DNA of 64,000 nucleotides from Sporosarcina sp. D27. Lineage in GTDB: Bacteria > Bacillota > Bacilli > Bacillales_A > Planococcaceae. The notes below the pieces were generated by a model that did not search any database, was not told the origin of the DNA, and saw nothing but the letters and a program-made list of their open reading frames with translations. The stretch spans positions 62,001 through 126,000 of the forward strand of contig NZ_AZUC01000045.1 of the NCBI RefSeq assembly GCF_000586555.1. The letters are read 5' to 3'. Position 1 is the stretch's first letter. Each line of letters starts with the position of its first letter. The position numbers and the translations under genes were made by a program. Of this stretch, positions 1-8,589 are shown one piece after another.

Positions 1-528
1 AACTTTGTCGAGATTCAACGCCAAAATCTCTAGCAATGAGAACTCTGTTTGAGTCAGTTTTAACTCTTCCTCGTCAATCCAAATCCTCTTGCTTCCGATG
101 TCTACTTGGAGAGACCCTGTCTCAATCACAGAAGATGCGCCCGCTGAAGAATCAGCATGACTTGGCTGACTTCTACGAAGGACTGCATTGACCCGTGCAA
201 ACAACTCATCCAACGAAAATGGTTTCGTCAAGTAGTCATCCGCTCCGAGATTCAGCCCATTCACTTTATCTTTAGGGTTGCTTCTTGCTGTTAGCATGAT
301 AATCGGAGTGTGAGAGAACTTTCGAAGTTCTTCTAATACGTAAAAGCCGTCCCTTCCTGGCATCATAATATCCAGTAATATTAAATCAGGTGAGATCAGA
401 TCGTATTTTTCTAACAGTTCTTCACCGGAATCAGCGGTTACGACATCGTATCCAACAGATCGTAAATTGGCTGAGATGAAACGTAAAATCTTTGCTTCAT
501 CGTCTACGACACATATTTTTTGTTTCAT
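1..528 (-). CDS. OmpR/PhoB-family response regulator (3' end outside window)
   Basis: The N-terminal receiver domain starts MKQKICVVDDEAKILRF, with the phospho-acceptor Asp in LLDIMMPGRDG, the conserved Thr in IIMLTARS and Lys in YLTKPFS. A serine/alanine-rich linker follows, then the start of a winged-helix output domain (LKLTQTEFSLLEILALN). The C-terminal end lies beyond the left edge; 176 codons are visible. The start codon at 528 is three bases from the stop of the upstream kinase gene at 532, so the two are almost certainly cotranscribed and form a two-component pair. The target genes cannot be read from the sequence. Confidence 0.93.
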   Translation of the reverse strand, partial: MKQKICVVDDEAKILRFISANLRSVGYDVVTADSGEELLEKYDLISPDLILLDIMMPGRDGFYVLEELRKFSHTPIIMLTARSNPKDKVNGLNLGADDYLTKPFSLDELFARVNAVLRRSQPSHADSSAGASSVIETGSLQVDIGSKRIWIDEEELKLTQTEFSLLEILALNLDKV

Positions 529-531
529 CTC

Positions 532-3189
532 TTAAGACCCCTCTCGTATTGGAAAGTAAAGTGTAAATGTACTGCCCTCACCAGGTTTGCTATCGACTTC
601 GATTTTTCCTTCATGCGCTTCCATAATCCCTTCGCAAATGGATAATCCTAAGCCCGTTCCACCTGACCGTCGTGTGGCAGTGACATCAACTTGGTAGAAC
701 CGATTAAAGATTTTCTGCAAATGTTCTTTCGAAATACCAATTCCGTTGTCCGATACTGCGATCGTTAAGTATTCTTCCTTTTTTTCCAAAGTGATATCAA
801 TCTTCTTTTGTGGATGGTCGTTATATCGTAATGCATTCGTAAAGAGATTCACCAGCACTTGCTGTACCCGAGTTTTGTCCGCATAGAAGAATAAGTAATC
901 CTCAGCTTTGTTGTGGAACGTAAGTGTAGCCCCTTCTTTTAGCGTAATCGGTACAAGTTCTATAGACTTCTCAATAACATGGTCTGCTCGAACCATATTA
1001 CGCTCAATGTACATCGACCCCGATTCGATCTTTGAAATATCCATCCAATCATCGACTAAGTGTTGAATGCGCTCAATGTCTTCATGGACTCCCTCTAACA
1101 ATTCATACTGGAAATCAGGCTCCCATTCAACATCTTCTCGCAATAACGTTTCAACGCTTCCTCGAATGTTTGTAATGGGCGTCTTAAATTCATGAGACGT
1201 TAGCGAAATTAGGTTGTTTTTCAACGTGTCAATTTCTTCTTCTTTTGTTATATCGCGAATGAGCAACCCTTGCCCGATTTTTTTCTCATCTGATATGACC
1301 GAAAATTTATGGAGCATATAAAAATCAGCATTACCTGATTTCGTCTTGTATTCTAGCTTTAGTTCACTAGCTTCATTTTCAAAAAACGAAAGGAGATCTT
1401 CTGTGGAATTCTCAAACAGGACATTAATACGTTCAAAAACGTCGGATAAATGTACGAGCGGTCCATTCGTGCCATCTCCGTCAGTCACATTCAAAAAGAA
1501 TTCGTTCACATAATCGATCTGCTGATTATTATTGAGCAGCATAATACCTTCTGACATACTTTCAAGAACGGCATCTAGTTCCGCATGCTTATTCCGGTAT
1601 CGCTCAAAAAGTAACTTGTTCTGTAACATAATTGCAAGAGAACGTGAGAACGTTTGAAGAAATGCCTGTACTCTCGGTTCAATTGTCTGTCCATCAAGCA
1701 AATCGAAAATAAGATAGCCGCTTGGTAACCCATCCAGAACGATCGGTTCCATATGGTGATTAGCGCCTCGCACATTTTGTTCTAAATAACCCTGTAAACT
1801 TTTGTCTGCGTAAATTGCTTGGCTTGTTACGGCCAACTCTCGAAACCAGATGTGTACATTGAAAGGTACTGATTGTTCGATGTTTTGAAGGCATAATTGA
1901 ATGAAGTGCGGCAGATCCATTTTTGAAGACACCGGAGTAATCAATTGGTTTACTGCCTGTAACTCAGCATTACGCTGTTCTAAATTAGCAGTTCGCTCTT
2001 GTACACGACCTTCAAGTTGCATGTTCAGTTCAATGAGTTCGTTTCGATTCTCTTCAATTTCAGATATCATGTCATTGAAATGAGTCAGCAAATCAGTCAT
2101 CTCTTGAGGGCCATGAATTCGTTCTGATAATTGAACAGGTTGGTTCGTCTTATAACTTACAGAATATCGCTTAATGGTATCGAGGAGATTACGAATCGTT
2201 CCTTCGAGTCGATTCGTTAAAAATAGACTTGCTAACACAACAAATAACGCCGTAATGGGAATGAACCAAAGAATGGTGTTCGCTGCATTTCTAAGTGGCT
2301 TCGTGATCAGTGTAGATGGATTTGCAATCCATACTGTCCAATCAAGATTTTTAATTTTCGCATAGGTGATGAATTCTTTCTCACTACCCTCTTCTTTAAC
2401 AGTCAAGCTATTTAAAGATTGGTCAGACTGTTTATTGATAGTCTTAACAATCTTGGAATTCGCCATATTGACCATTTCTGTCCTAGTGTCGACGTCGGGG
2501 TGCACAATTACATTATTATCTTGGTCCAGTAACACCGCATAACTTGCTTCACCTGATATTCTTGTAGACACGTATTTCTCTAAAGCGTTTAGATCGATCG
2601 CCCCTAAAATATACCCTTGCATCTTCCCCTTGCTGTCAAATATCGGTGAGACAATCGCAACCAAAAGGATATCTGTCCCCCCTCTGCCATAAAAAACAGG
2701 AGACACCACTTGCTTGTTTTTATCAAGAAGTTCTTTGTAATAAGATCGGTCGCTGTAATTCAAGTGCTCCCGCCTCACACCATCAGTGTATACAGACGGG
2801 TAAAACACAAGTGATTCACCATTTTTATCCCCTACGTACAAATTTACAAATCCCGGATAGTTAATTTTAATATCACGTAGTTTTTCTTCTATCTTAGATG
2901 TTCGTCCTTCCTCTAAAAGAGGTGCAATATTAGAAGCCATGGTTTCAATAATTCTGCCATGTTGGTCCATATAACTTTCAATATTATCTTCTAAAAACCC
3001 GGTTACTTTCTTTTGGCTTTCCTGATTGCCTTCAATTAGTGAGGAGAGCTGGAAAAACTGAAAAATACCGAGGACAATAATTGACGTAAGTCCTATTGTC
3101 AGAAACGAGTAAATGAGTTCTTTTTTAAAAGAACGCGATCGTCTATTTTTCACCCGTACTCTCCCCTCCCTCTTTGAAAGTTGACTCAT
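532..3189 (-). CDS. Membrane sensor histidine kinase with dCache, HAMP, GAF-like and PAS domains
   Basis: An 885-residue kinase. In order: TM1 (about residues 25-43), an extracytoplasmic dCache-like sensor of about 260 residues (DRSYYKELLDK, GYILGAIDL), TM2 near 306-325, HAMP plus coiled coil to about 410, a GAF-like region, a PAS domain near 545-645, HisKA with the H-box SLTSHEFKTP, and HATPase_c with N, G1 (DNGIGI) and G2 (GGTGLGL) boxes. I chose the ATG at 3189 because AGAGGG lies seven bases upstream; an in-frame ATG at 3210 has no ribosome binding site. It phosphorylates the response regulator encoded three bases downstream. dCache domains usually bind small extracellular ligands, but the ligand here is unknown. 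A CsoR-like palindrome lies upstream. Confidence 0.93.
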   Translation of the reverse strand: MSQLSKREGRVRVKNRRSRSFKKELIYSFLTIGLTSIIVLGIFQFFQLSSLIEGNQESQKKVTGFLEDNIESYMDQHGRIIETMASNIAPLLEEGRTSKIEEKLRDIKINYPGFVNLYVGDKNGESLVFYPSVYTDGVRREHLNYSDRSYYKELLDKNKQVVSPVFYGRGGTDILLVAIVSPIFDSKGKMQGYILGAIDLNALEKYVSTRISGEASYAVLLDQDNNVIVHPDVDTRTEMVNMANSKIVKTINKQSDQSLNSLTVKEEGSEKEFITYAKIKNLDWTVWIANPSTLITKPLRNAANTILWFIPITALFVVLASLFLTNRLEGTIRNLLDTIKRYSVSYKTNQPVQLSERIHGPQEMTDLLTHFNDMISEIEENRNELIELNMQLEGRVQERTANLEQRNAELQAVNQLITPVSSKMDLPHFIQLCLQNIEQSVPFNVHIWFRELAVTSQAIYADKSLQGYLEQNVRGANHHMEPIVLDGLPSGYLIFDLLDGQTIEPRVQAFLQTFSRSLAIMLQNKLLFERYRNKHAELDAVLESMSEGIMLLNNNQQIDYVNEFFLNVTDGDGTNGPLVHLSDVFERINVLFENSTEDLLSFFENEASELKLEYKTKSGNADFYMLHKFSVISDEKKIGQGLLIRDITKEEEIDTLKNNLISLTSHEFKTPITNIRGSVETLLREDVEWEPDFQYELLEGVHEDIERIQHLVDDWMDISKIESGSMYIERNMVRADHVIEKSIELVPITLKEGATLTFHNKAEDYLFFYADKTRVQQVLVNLFTNALRYNDHPQKKIDITLEKKEEYLTIAVSDNGIGISKEHLQKIFNRFYQVDVTATRRSGGTGLGLSICEGIMEAHEGKIEVDSKPGEGSTFTLYFPIREGS

Positions 3190-3216
3190 TTTGTAACCCT
3201 CTAAAAACATTATGTA

Positions 3217-3233
3217 TATACCAAAAGGGTATT
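3217..3233. promoter_or_regulatory. CsoR/CstR-like palindrome upstream of the kinase gene
   Basis: ATACC-AAAAG-GGTAT is a dyad of the type bound by CsoR/CstR repressors (copper or persulfide sensors). It is about 30 bp upstream of the kinase start and overlaps a possible -10 (TATACA on the minus strand); the -35 is weak. It resembles the sites at 12700 and 37528. Binding is inferred from sequence only. Confidence 0.4.
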
Positions 3234-3274
3234 GACCAGTGTCATAATGACCATAGCCAATACCATTGGTAAAC

Positions 3275-4213
3275 TTATTTTTGAATCTGCGTGCCTGCCT
3301 TACCTGCTAGTGCAAGGTCCGCTTGTCCAAGAGAACAGATAATAGCCCTGCCACCTATTTCAGCGAACTTCATGGCTGATTCCATCTTAGGACCCATGCT
3401 ACCTGCAGAGAATTGACCTTCATCTGCATAGGCTTTCGCTTCTTCAAGCGTAATTGCGCCAAGTGCTTTTTGGTCCGGTTTGCCATAGTTTACAAATACA
3501 TTATCGACATCTGTCAAAATCATAAGTACGTCCGCTTTCGCCTCTTCAGCTAGACGGAACGCACTGCGGTCTTTATCAATAACTGCTTCGATTCCTGTAA
3601 GGCTACCATCTTCTTCACGTACAACTGGAATTCCACCGCCCCCTGAAGCGATGACAATAACATTGTTATCTGTCAGTAGTTTAATAGTTTGGGAGCTGAG
3701 GATTGACTTCGGATATGGAGAAGCAACAACACGTCTCCACCCACGACCTGCATCTTCTTTTACATCCCAGCCTTTTTCTTCTGCCAGTTGCTTTGCTTCT
3801 TCTTCTGAATAGAAGACACCGATCGGCTTGGATGGATCTTCGAACGCTGGATCGTTGTGATCTACTTCTGTTTGCGTCAGCATGCTGACCACTTGGTTGT
3901 TGAGACCTACTTTTTTAAGCTCGTTCTTCAACGTTTGTTCCATCATGTACCCGATGAATCCTTGTGATTCTGCGCTACATACGTCAAGTGGAAATGCAGG
4001 AACAACGTCTTTAGCTTCTTCGTTCTGTCGAAGAATGTTGCCTACTTGCGGTCCGTTGCCATGTGTAACAATGACTTCATGACCGTTCTTGACAATTTTC
4101 GCGATGATTTCAGTACTAATCCGTACGTTTTCACGCTGATTCTCATAAGTCGCTTCCTGCTTAGGTTGTAGGATTGCGTTTCCTCCAAGTGCGATTACTA
4201 CTTTTTCTGTCAT
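3275..4213 (-). CDS. arcC: Carbamate kinase (AllK/ArcC type)
   Basis: A 312-residue amino-acid-kinase-family protein starting MTEKVVIALGGNAILQPKQ. It has the family motifs THGNGPQVGN, IASGGGGIPV and SAGSMGPKMESA. It transfers phosphate from carbamoyl phosphate to ADP, giving ATP, CO2 and NH3. It is the last gene of fdrA-allG-allH-allK and overlaps the allH stop by four bases (ATGA), with AAGGAGG eight bases before the start. In E. coli the equivalent gene in the allantoin cluster (ybcF) is called allK. No arginine deiminase or ornithine carbamoyltransferase is nearby, so context favours carbamoyl phosphate from oxalurate rather than from arginine. Confidence 0.95.
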   Translation of the reverse strand: MTEKVVIALGGNAILQPKQEATYENQRENVRISTEIIAKIVKNGHEVIVTHGNGPQVGNILRQNEEAKDVVPAFPLDVCSAESQGFIGYMMEQTLKNELKKVGLNNQVVSMLTQTEVDHNDPAFEDPSKPIGVFYSEEEAKQLAEEKGWDVKEDAGRGWRRVVASPYPKSILSSQTIKLLTDNNVIVIASGGGGIPVVREEDGSLTGIEAVIDKDRSAFRLAEEAKADVLMILTDVDNVFVNYGKPDQKALGAITLEEAKAYADEGQFSAGSMGPKMESAMKFAEIGGRAIICSLGQADLALAGKAGTQIQK

Positions 4214-5130
4214 TCTAATTTCCTCCTTAGCGCTAGTAAGCCGAGTAACATGCCAAAAACCGTATCAATTCCAGAACTGTGCCCCATATCTAGCAATTCG
4301 GAAAGCAATGTTTTTAGCATATTAATATCTGTCTTTCGTGTCAATTCTGAAGCCGCTTTTACTACTGTCGAGCTGAATTTCCCTTCCAGTGCGTAGAGTA
4401 AGTACTCCCGACCTATATCAGTCGTCAGCCTCTCTTTTTCAGCAAGCCGTCTTAACGTCTCCACAAATGCTGTTGATAAAATCCCTGTTGCTTCATGGAT
4501 AGCGAGTAAGCCGACCAAGTGATCGTCACCTGAAGGGGTTAACCCTTTGCCCCTACCTATGACAAATCTTAGTTGCTGTTCAATGTCGTTCGTTTCTGAA
4601 GAGTCCAATACATCAAGTAACGCGGAGATAAGTTGCTCTGTCAGTCCACTAGCAGAACGTCCTTCCAAATGTCTGGTTAGCCATGATTCGATATCGATGG
4701 CTAAGCCTGTCACTCGTGGTTCTTCAAGTAAAACGGATACAAACATTGCTAAATTATCAGACAGTAGCTCACGCGTTACAAGTTCACTCGATATCCTCCA
4801 GTCAAAAGGTTCCGCACCAACAATGCTCACAATTGGTCCAGTCTCTCCAAACGAGAGACTGCGCTCATTCGGTTCCCAAGAGACCGAGGAATTTTCATGT
4901 ATCCCATTCAGTAACTGTTTCAATTGTTCCTGTGTCAGATGGATACCAAATGGTAACCGTCCATTCTTCACCGTTCCAACGAAAAATAGGCAATTCCCAC
5001 TTTTGATATTCAATCCATTTTGAAAGATACTATGGATTTGACAAACAGGTTGGTTAGCCAAATGGAACGGAATCTGTTGCTGGTATTCAGTCGCATGCAA
5101 AATGGTTCGCCTTGCTTGCGGCCGAACCAT
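4210..5130 (-). CDS. allH: Oxamate carbamoyltransferase subunit AllH (YlbF, DUF2877)
   Basis: About 306 residues, DUF2877 family (E. coli YlbF/AllH). A central segment IGRGKGLTPSGDDHLVGLL is the family signature. With FdrA/AllF and AllG it is proposed to form the enzyme that splits oxalurate into oxamate and carbamoyl phosphate. The chosen start at 5130 shares its first base with the last base of the allG stop (TAATG), implying translational coupling. An upstream in-frame ATG at 5181 lies inside allG and has no ribosome binding site. The 3' end overlaps the carbamate kinase start by four bases. Confidence 0.88.
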   Translation of the reverse strand: MVRPQARRTILHATEYQQQIPFHLANQPVCQIHSIFQNGLNIKSGNCLFFVGTVKNGRLPFGIHLTQEQLKQLLNGIHENSSVSWEPNERSLSFGETGPIVSIVGAEPFDWRISSELVTRELLSDNLAMFVSVLLEEPRVTGLAIDIESWLTRHLEGRSASGLTEQLISALLDVLDSSETNDIEQQLRFVIGRGKGLTPSGDDHLVGLLAIHEATGILSTAFVETLRRLAEKERLTTDIGREYLLYALEGKFSSTVVKAASELTRKTDINMLKTLLSELLDMGHSSGIDTVFGMLLGLLALRRKLE

Positions 5131-6392
5131 TAGATCAGGCCTAACTTCACGGCATATGCTTCTAATGCTTTTTCGAAACATTCTTTAGGAGCACGAACAG
5201 TTCCTGCACCAACTTGACCCATTCCTGCTTTTTTGTGTGCAATTCCTGTGTTGATAACTGGTTCAATACCTGTCTCGACTACTTTACGAGCATCGATTCC
5301 GAGGCAAGCCCCTTGGAAGTCCCAAGTTGGAATTGTAAAGTTACTATTTTGTGAAACACAAATTTCTGTCATTTCATTACTTGTTGCAAGTGCATCGTCA
5401 AAGCCACCTGCGCCAACGAAACGTGTTACACCAGGCGCTGCGATCATTGCCATACCACCGACACCGAATGTTTCAGTGATTGCACTGTCCCCGATATCCG
5501 GGTTGGCATCGTCTTGAGAATATCCTGTGAAGAATAGGCCTTGTGGTGTGTTAACTGGCGCTGTGAACCACTCATCACCCATTCCGCTAATGCGGATTCC
5601 GAAGTCTTTACCATTACGACACATGGCAGTGACAACAGTTCCATCTTGAATGGTGCGAGCTCCGTCCATTACAGCTTTTCCTGTAGCCATAGCTATGTTG
5701 AGGAAGAACTGATCTGTATCTGCCAAGAACTGAATAACATCCTTACGATCATTATCATCCATGTCCAACTGAACGATGTATGGGCTGATCTCTTTCAAGA
5801 AGATTAAGGATGCTGCAATGTTACGTTGGTGGAATTCATCACCCATCGTGATCGCTTTTGCGATGATAACGTTCAGGTTCAAACCATCTTCAGTGAGTGC
5901 AAGGGCTTTCGCAATCGTTGGTCCAAGAATATCTTGCATCCATTTCAAACGATCGATAACTTCTTGTGAATTGGCACCAAAACGAAGAACTTTTCCGATA
6001 CCTTCATTCATGATGCAGTATGCTTCGTTTCCATCTGTACGGTTTTCTACAACGAATACTGGCATATTAGCAGAGGTGATACCACCCATTGGTCCTACTG
6101 CGTTTACATGATGACATGGGATGAATTTCACTTGACCGGCAGCTAGTTGTTTTTCCGCTTCTTCTTCGTTCGATGCCCAACCTTCATAGATCGAAGCACC
6201 AATACATGATCCTTGCATTGGACCTGTCATGTCGTTCCACTCAATAGGTGGACCTGCATGTAGCAATACTTTACCGTCATTCAGCTCTTTAATTTTTTCT
6301 TTCGCTGGTACAACATTCACTAAAAATGGAGCGGACCCAGTGATTTTATCGATAACCGCTTTGTTTGCTTCATCCATTGACTTGTAGTTCAT
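5130..6392 (-). CDS. allG: Oxamate carbamoyltransferase subunit AllG (YlbE, DUF1116)
   Basis: A 420-residue DUF1116 protein starting MNYKSMDEANKAV. It has the glycine-rich stretches GPPIEWNDMTGPMQGSC and AVGPMGGITSANMPV typical of the YlbE family. It is thought to be the catalytic or acceptor subunit of oxamate carbamoyltransferase together with FdrA and AllH. The ATG at 6392 has GAGGTG eight bases upstream; a GTG nine bases earlier lies inside that ribosome binding site. It follows fdrA after a roughly 100-base gap with two small hairpins, and it runs directly into allH. Confidence 0.92.
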   Translation of the reverse strand: MNYKSMDEANKAVIDKITGSAPFLVNVVPAKEKIKELNDGKVLLHAGPPIEWNDMTGPMQGSCIGASIYEGWASNEEEAEKQLAAGQVKFIPCHHVNAVGPMGGITSANMPVFVVENRTDGNEAYCIMNEGIGKVLRFGANSQEVIDRLKWMQDILGPTIAKALALTEDGLNLNVIIAKAITMGDEFHQRNIAASLIFLKEISPYIVQLDMDDNDRKDVIQFLADTDQFFLNIAMATGKAVMDGARTIQDGTVVTAMCRNGKDFGIRISGMGDEWFTAPVNTPQGLFFTGYSQDDANPDIGDSAITETFGVGGMAMIAAPGVTRFVGAGGFDDALATSNEMTEICVSQNSNFTIPTWDFQGACLGIDARKVVETGIEPVINTGIAHKKAGMGQVGAGTVRAPKECFEKALEAYAVKLGLI

Positions 6393-6420
6393 AACGTACA
6401 CACCTCATTCGTCATATTTA

Positions 6421-6470
6421 CAGATGTCTCCATCTGCATGGAAAAGGTCCAGTCCAGAGCGGGTCTGGAC
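6421..6470. other. Two intercistronic hairpins between fdrA and allG
   Basis: Two perfect stems lie in the 101-base fdrA-allG gap: CAGATG-tctc-CATCTG (6421-6436) and GTCCAGA-gcggg-TCTGGAC (6452-6470). On the minus-strand transcript the second is followed by a short U-rich stretch (CCTTTTCC). It could be a leaky terminator or a processing/stability element that adjusts subunit ratios. The role is inferred. Confidence 0.5.
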
Positions 6471-6493
6471 CTCCTATCTTCATCATTCTGAAT

Positions 6494-8242
6494 TTATTTC
6501 AGTAAGCTTAAGATTTTAGCCATACGTGCATTGCCGCCAGCAACTGGGCGCCAGTCGTATTGAACAAACTGTGTGCCTGTATCTGAAAGTGCACCTGTAA
6601 AGCCTTTCAAACCGACGTTAATGACGCGTGGACGTTCTGAAACGAGTGACGCGATGTCTTCAGAGACAGAAAGATCGAATTTTTTATCCGATTTTGTTCC
6701 CTCTACATGTTTCTTTTGGTTATCTTCCACATGAAGTCCAACAATACTGAGAGCAGTACGGACTGCTTCGTTGTTTGTTTCTTTTACGATGACACCAGCT
6801 TCTTTCAACTGTTTCACGTGACCATCATAGCTTTGTGGATCGTTTTTCGTACCACAAACTGTTGCGACAACATGCAATGTACGGCCGTCTTCTTTTGCTT
6901 TCGCTACCGCTTTGTTGATAGACGGAAGTAACGCGCTTGCCATGTCGTCATGTGAACCATAGCCAAGAACGAAGTCTAGCAAGATAACAGCTGTTGTTTC
7001 ATCATCCCCAGCTTGTTCGATGAACTTCGAACGTGTTTCCGGATCGATCATCGGGTGTGGCTTCCCTTGTGTATATTTATCGTCCCCAAGGTCAACGATT
7101 TCCTGACCTTCGTGTTTCAAGACGTAGCCTTCTTCGTTTTTAATGTGTGTGCCAAGACCAAGTGCGTCTGAAATGAGGACTGCTGCTTCAGAAGCTAGAG
7201 TACCACCTGAGTACAATCCTTTTAGAGTCTTCTGACCGTCTTTCAAACTTGTATTCTCTACTGAGAAGTCGCCTGAGTTGTAATCTGATTTCACTTCGTT
7301 CCCACGTGCTAGATCCACTGCGATGTGTGCAGTTTCCGCAAGTGTATAAGCTTGGTAGACATTACCTTCATATTGCTCCGGCTTTTCCCCAAGGAATACC
7401 GCAACGACTGGCTTCGTCAAACTTTGAAGAAGTTCCATTACTTCGTTACGAACGTGTTCTGCAGGTGGCTTAGAAATGATCGTGATAATTTCTGTCGCGC
7501 TGTGGTTTTCTAGAGCACGAATTCCATCCATCATAGTAATCGCACCAATTGGATCTTTCAGGTCACGTCCACCAGTACCGATAGCGTGGCTGACCCCTTC
7601 TCCTAAGCGATCAATAATTGTGGATACTTCCTGGATTCCTGTTCCTGATGCACCGACAAGTCCGATACGGCCTTTGTTCACGACGTTTGCGAATGCCAAA
7701 GGTACACCGTCAAGAATTCCTGTACCGCAGTCAGGACCCATGACAAGTAATCCTTTGTCGTGAGCTTTTTGCTTCAAGCGCAATTCGTCTTCTACAGAAA
7801 CGTTATCACTAAACATGAACACGTGAAGACCACGGTCCAATGCCTTGTCCGCTTCATCTGCTGCATATTCACCAGGTACTGAAATCATGGCAACGTTTGC
7901 ATTTGGAAGTGCATCCACTGCTTTGTCCCATGTCCGTACTGTTTCAAATCCTTGTTTTTTGTTGCTGATGGATTGGTCATTTAAGTATTGTTCTACTTTT
8001 TCAAGAACTGTGTCTATCATGTCTGCATTGTCTGTGTCGACAACAATTGCCATGTCGTTCGATTCTGCTGCTTCGAGTTCTGCTGTATGCAAACCTGCGT
8101 CTTTAAAAATGTCTTTGTTAGATGGTGTTGCCATCATGATCTGTACTTTGTTGAGACCTTCCATTGTTGCGATTGAGTTGGTGAGCAACATGAGGTTAAT
8201 GGAGTCTTGGTACGAATTCTTCTTGATAATCGTATGAAGCAC
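6494..8242 (-). CDS. fdrA: Acyl-CoA-synthetase-like oxamate carbamoyltransferase subunit FdrA (AllF)
   Basis: About 582 residues, matching the E. coli FdrA N-terminus in pattern (MLHTIIKKNSYQDSINLM, MMATPSNKDIF). A succinyl-CoA-synthetase-like CoA-binding/ligase fold is visible: GLVGASGTGIQEV, GTGGRDLKDPIGAI and VMGPDCGTGIL. It is the largest subunit of the oxamate carbamoyltransferase complex. The chosen GTG start at 8242 has AGGGGTGA five bases upstream; a GTG at 8251 sits within that ribosome binding site. It is the first gene of a four-gene minus-strand operon, with a long upstream region shared with a divergent plus-strand operon. Confidence 0.93.
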   Translation of the reverse strand: MLHTIIKKNSYQDSINLMLLTNSIATMEGLNKVQIMMATPSNKDIFKDAGLHTAELEAAESNDMAIVVDTDNADMIDTVLEKVEQYLNDQSISNKKQGFETVRTWDKAVDALPNANVAMISVPGEYAADEADKALDRGLHVFMFSDNVSVEDELRLKQKAHDKGLLVMGPDCGTGILDGVPLAFANVVNKGRIGLVGASGTGIQEVSTIIDRLGEGVSHAIGTGGRDLKDPIGAITMMDGIRALENHSATEIITIISKPPAEHVRNEVMELLQSLTKPVVAVFLGEKPEQYEGNVYQAYTLAETAHIAVDLARGNEVKSDYNSGDFSVENTSLKDGQKTLKGLYSGGTLASEAAVLISDALGLGTHIKNEEGYVLKHEGQEIVDLGDDKYTQGKPHPMIDPETRSKFIEQAGDDETTAVILLDFVLGYGSHDDMASALLPSINKAVAKAKEDGRTLHVVATVCGTKNDPQSYDGHVKQLKEAGVIVKETNNEAVRTALSIVGLHVEDNQKKHVEGTKSDKKFDLSVSEDIASLVSERPRVINVGLKGFTGALSDTGTQFVQYDWRPVAGGNARMAKILSLLK

Positions 8243-8273
8243 AAAAATCACCCCTGTAAGTATTTTTTAAAAT

Positions 8274-8335
8274 CAGCGAGCCTACCATTGCATGTGTTTC
8301 CCTAATGGGTAATCACGAAACAATGGTGAAAGCTG
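8274..8335 (-). other. Candidate hairpin leader of the fdrA operon
   Basis: ACCATTG (8284-8290) pairs perfectly with CAATGGT (8321-8327). It is flanked by CAGC/GCTG and encloses a CCC-taat-GGG mini-hairpin and GTG/CAC. This gives a three-tier stem about 35-90 bases upstream of the fdrA start, inside the probable 5' UTR. It matches no riboswitch class I recognise. It may be a regulatory RNA fold or chance pairing. Confidence 0.35.
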
Positions 8336-8356
8336 GTTTTGTTTATCCAAGTTAAT

Positions 8357-8377
8357 TGTAACGCAATTTGCATTACA
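8357..8377. promoter_or_regulatory. 21-bp palindrome, candidate operator of the divergent fdrA / hydrolase-allD operons
   Basis: TGTAACGCAA-T-TTGCATTACA is an inverted repeat with one mismatch pair per arm. A second, shorter copy of the same half-sites, GTAACATTAC, lies at 8398-8407. Both lie in the 347-base divergent region between fdrA and the hydrolase gene. The rest of that region (to 8589) holds no gene I can support. The regulator is unknown; the pattern does not look like the Bacillus PucR box. Confidence 0.5.
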
Positions 8378-8589
8378 GACGAATAAAATACAGGAGCGTA
8401 ACATTACAAAAACATAAAATTGTGAATCGAAAGCTTTTTTCTTAGCGTTTCCTGTCGTAAGATAGTAGAAGAAATAGTTTTCCGAGTGCGATTCTGACAA
8501 TTAAGAGAGCACCTACATTGTATATAAAACTAACCATTACAATCGATATTTAATAAGAGACATAGAGAGTTAGAAAAGAGGATGCGATT

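Noticed and set aside
8282..8500. 72-residue frame on the minus strand upstream of fdrA
   Set aside because: No ribosome binding site and unusual composition; it overlaps the palindrome and hairpin, so a regulatory region is more likely.
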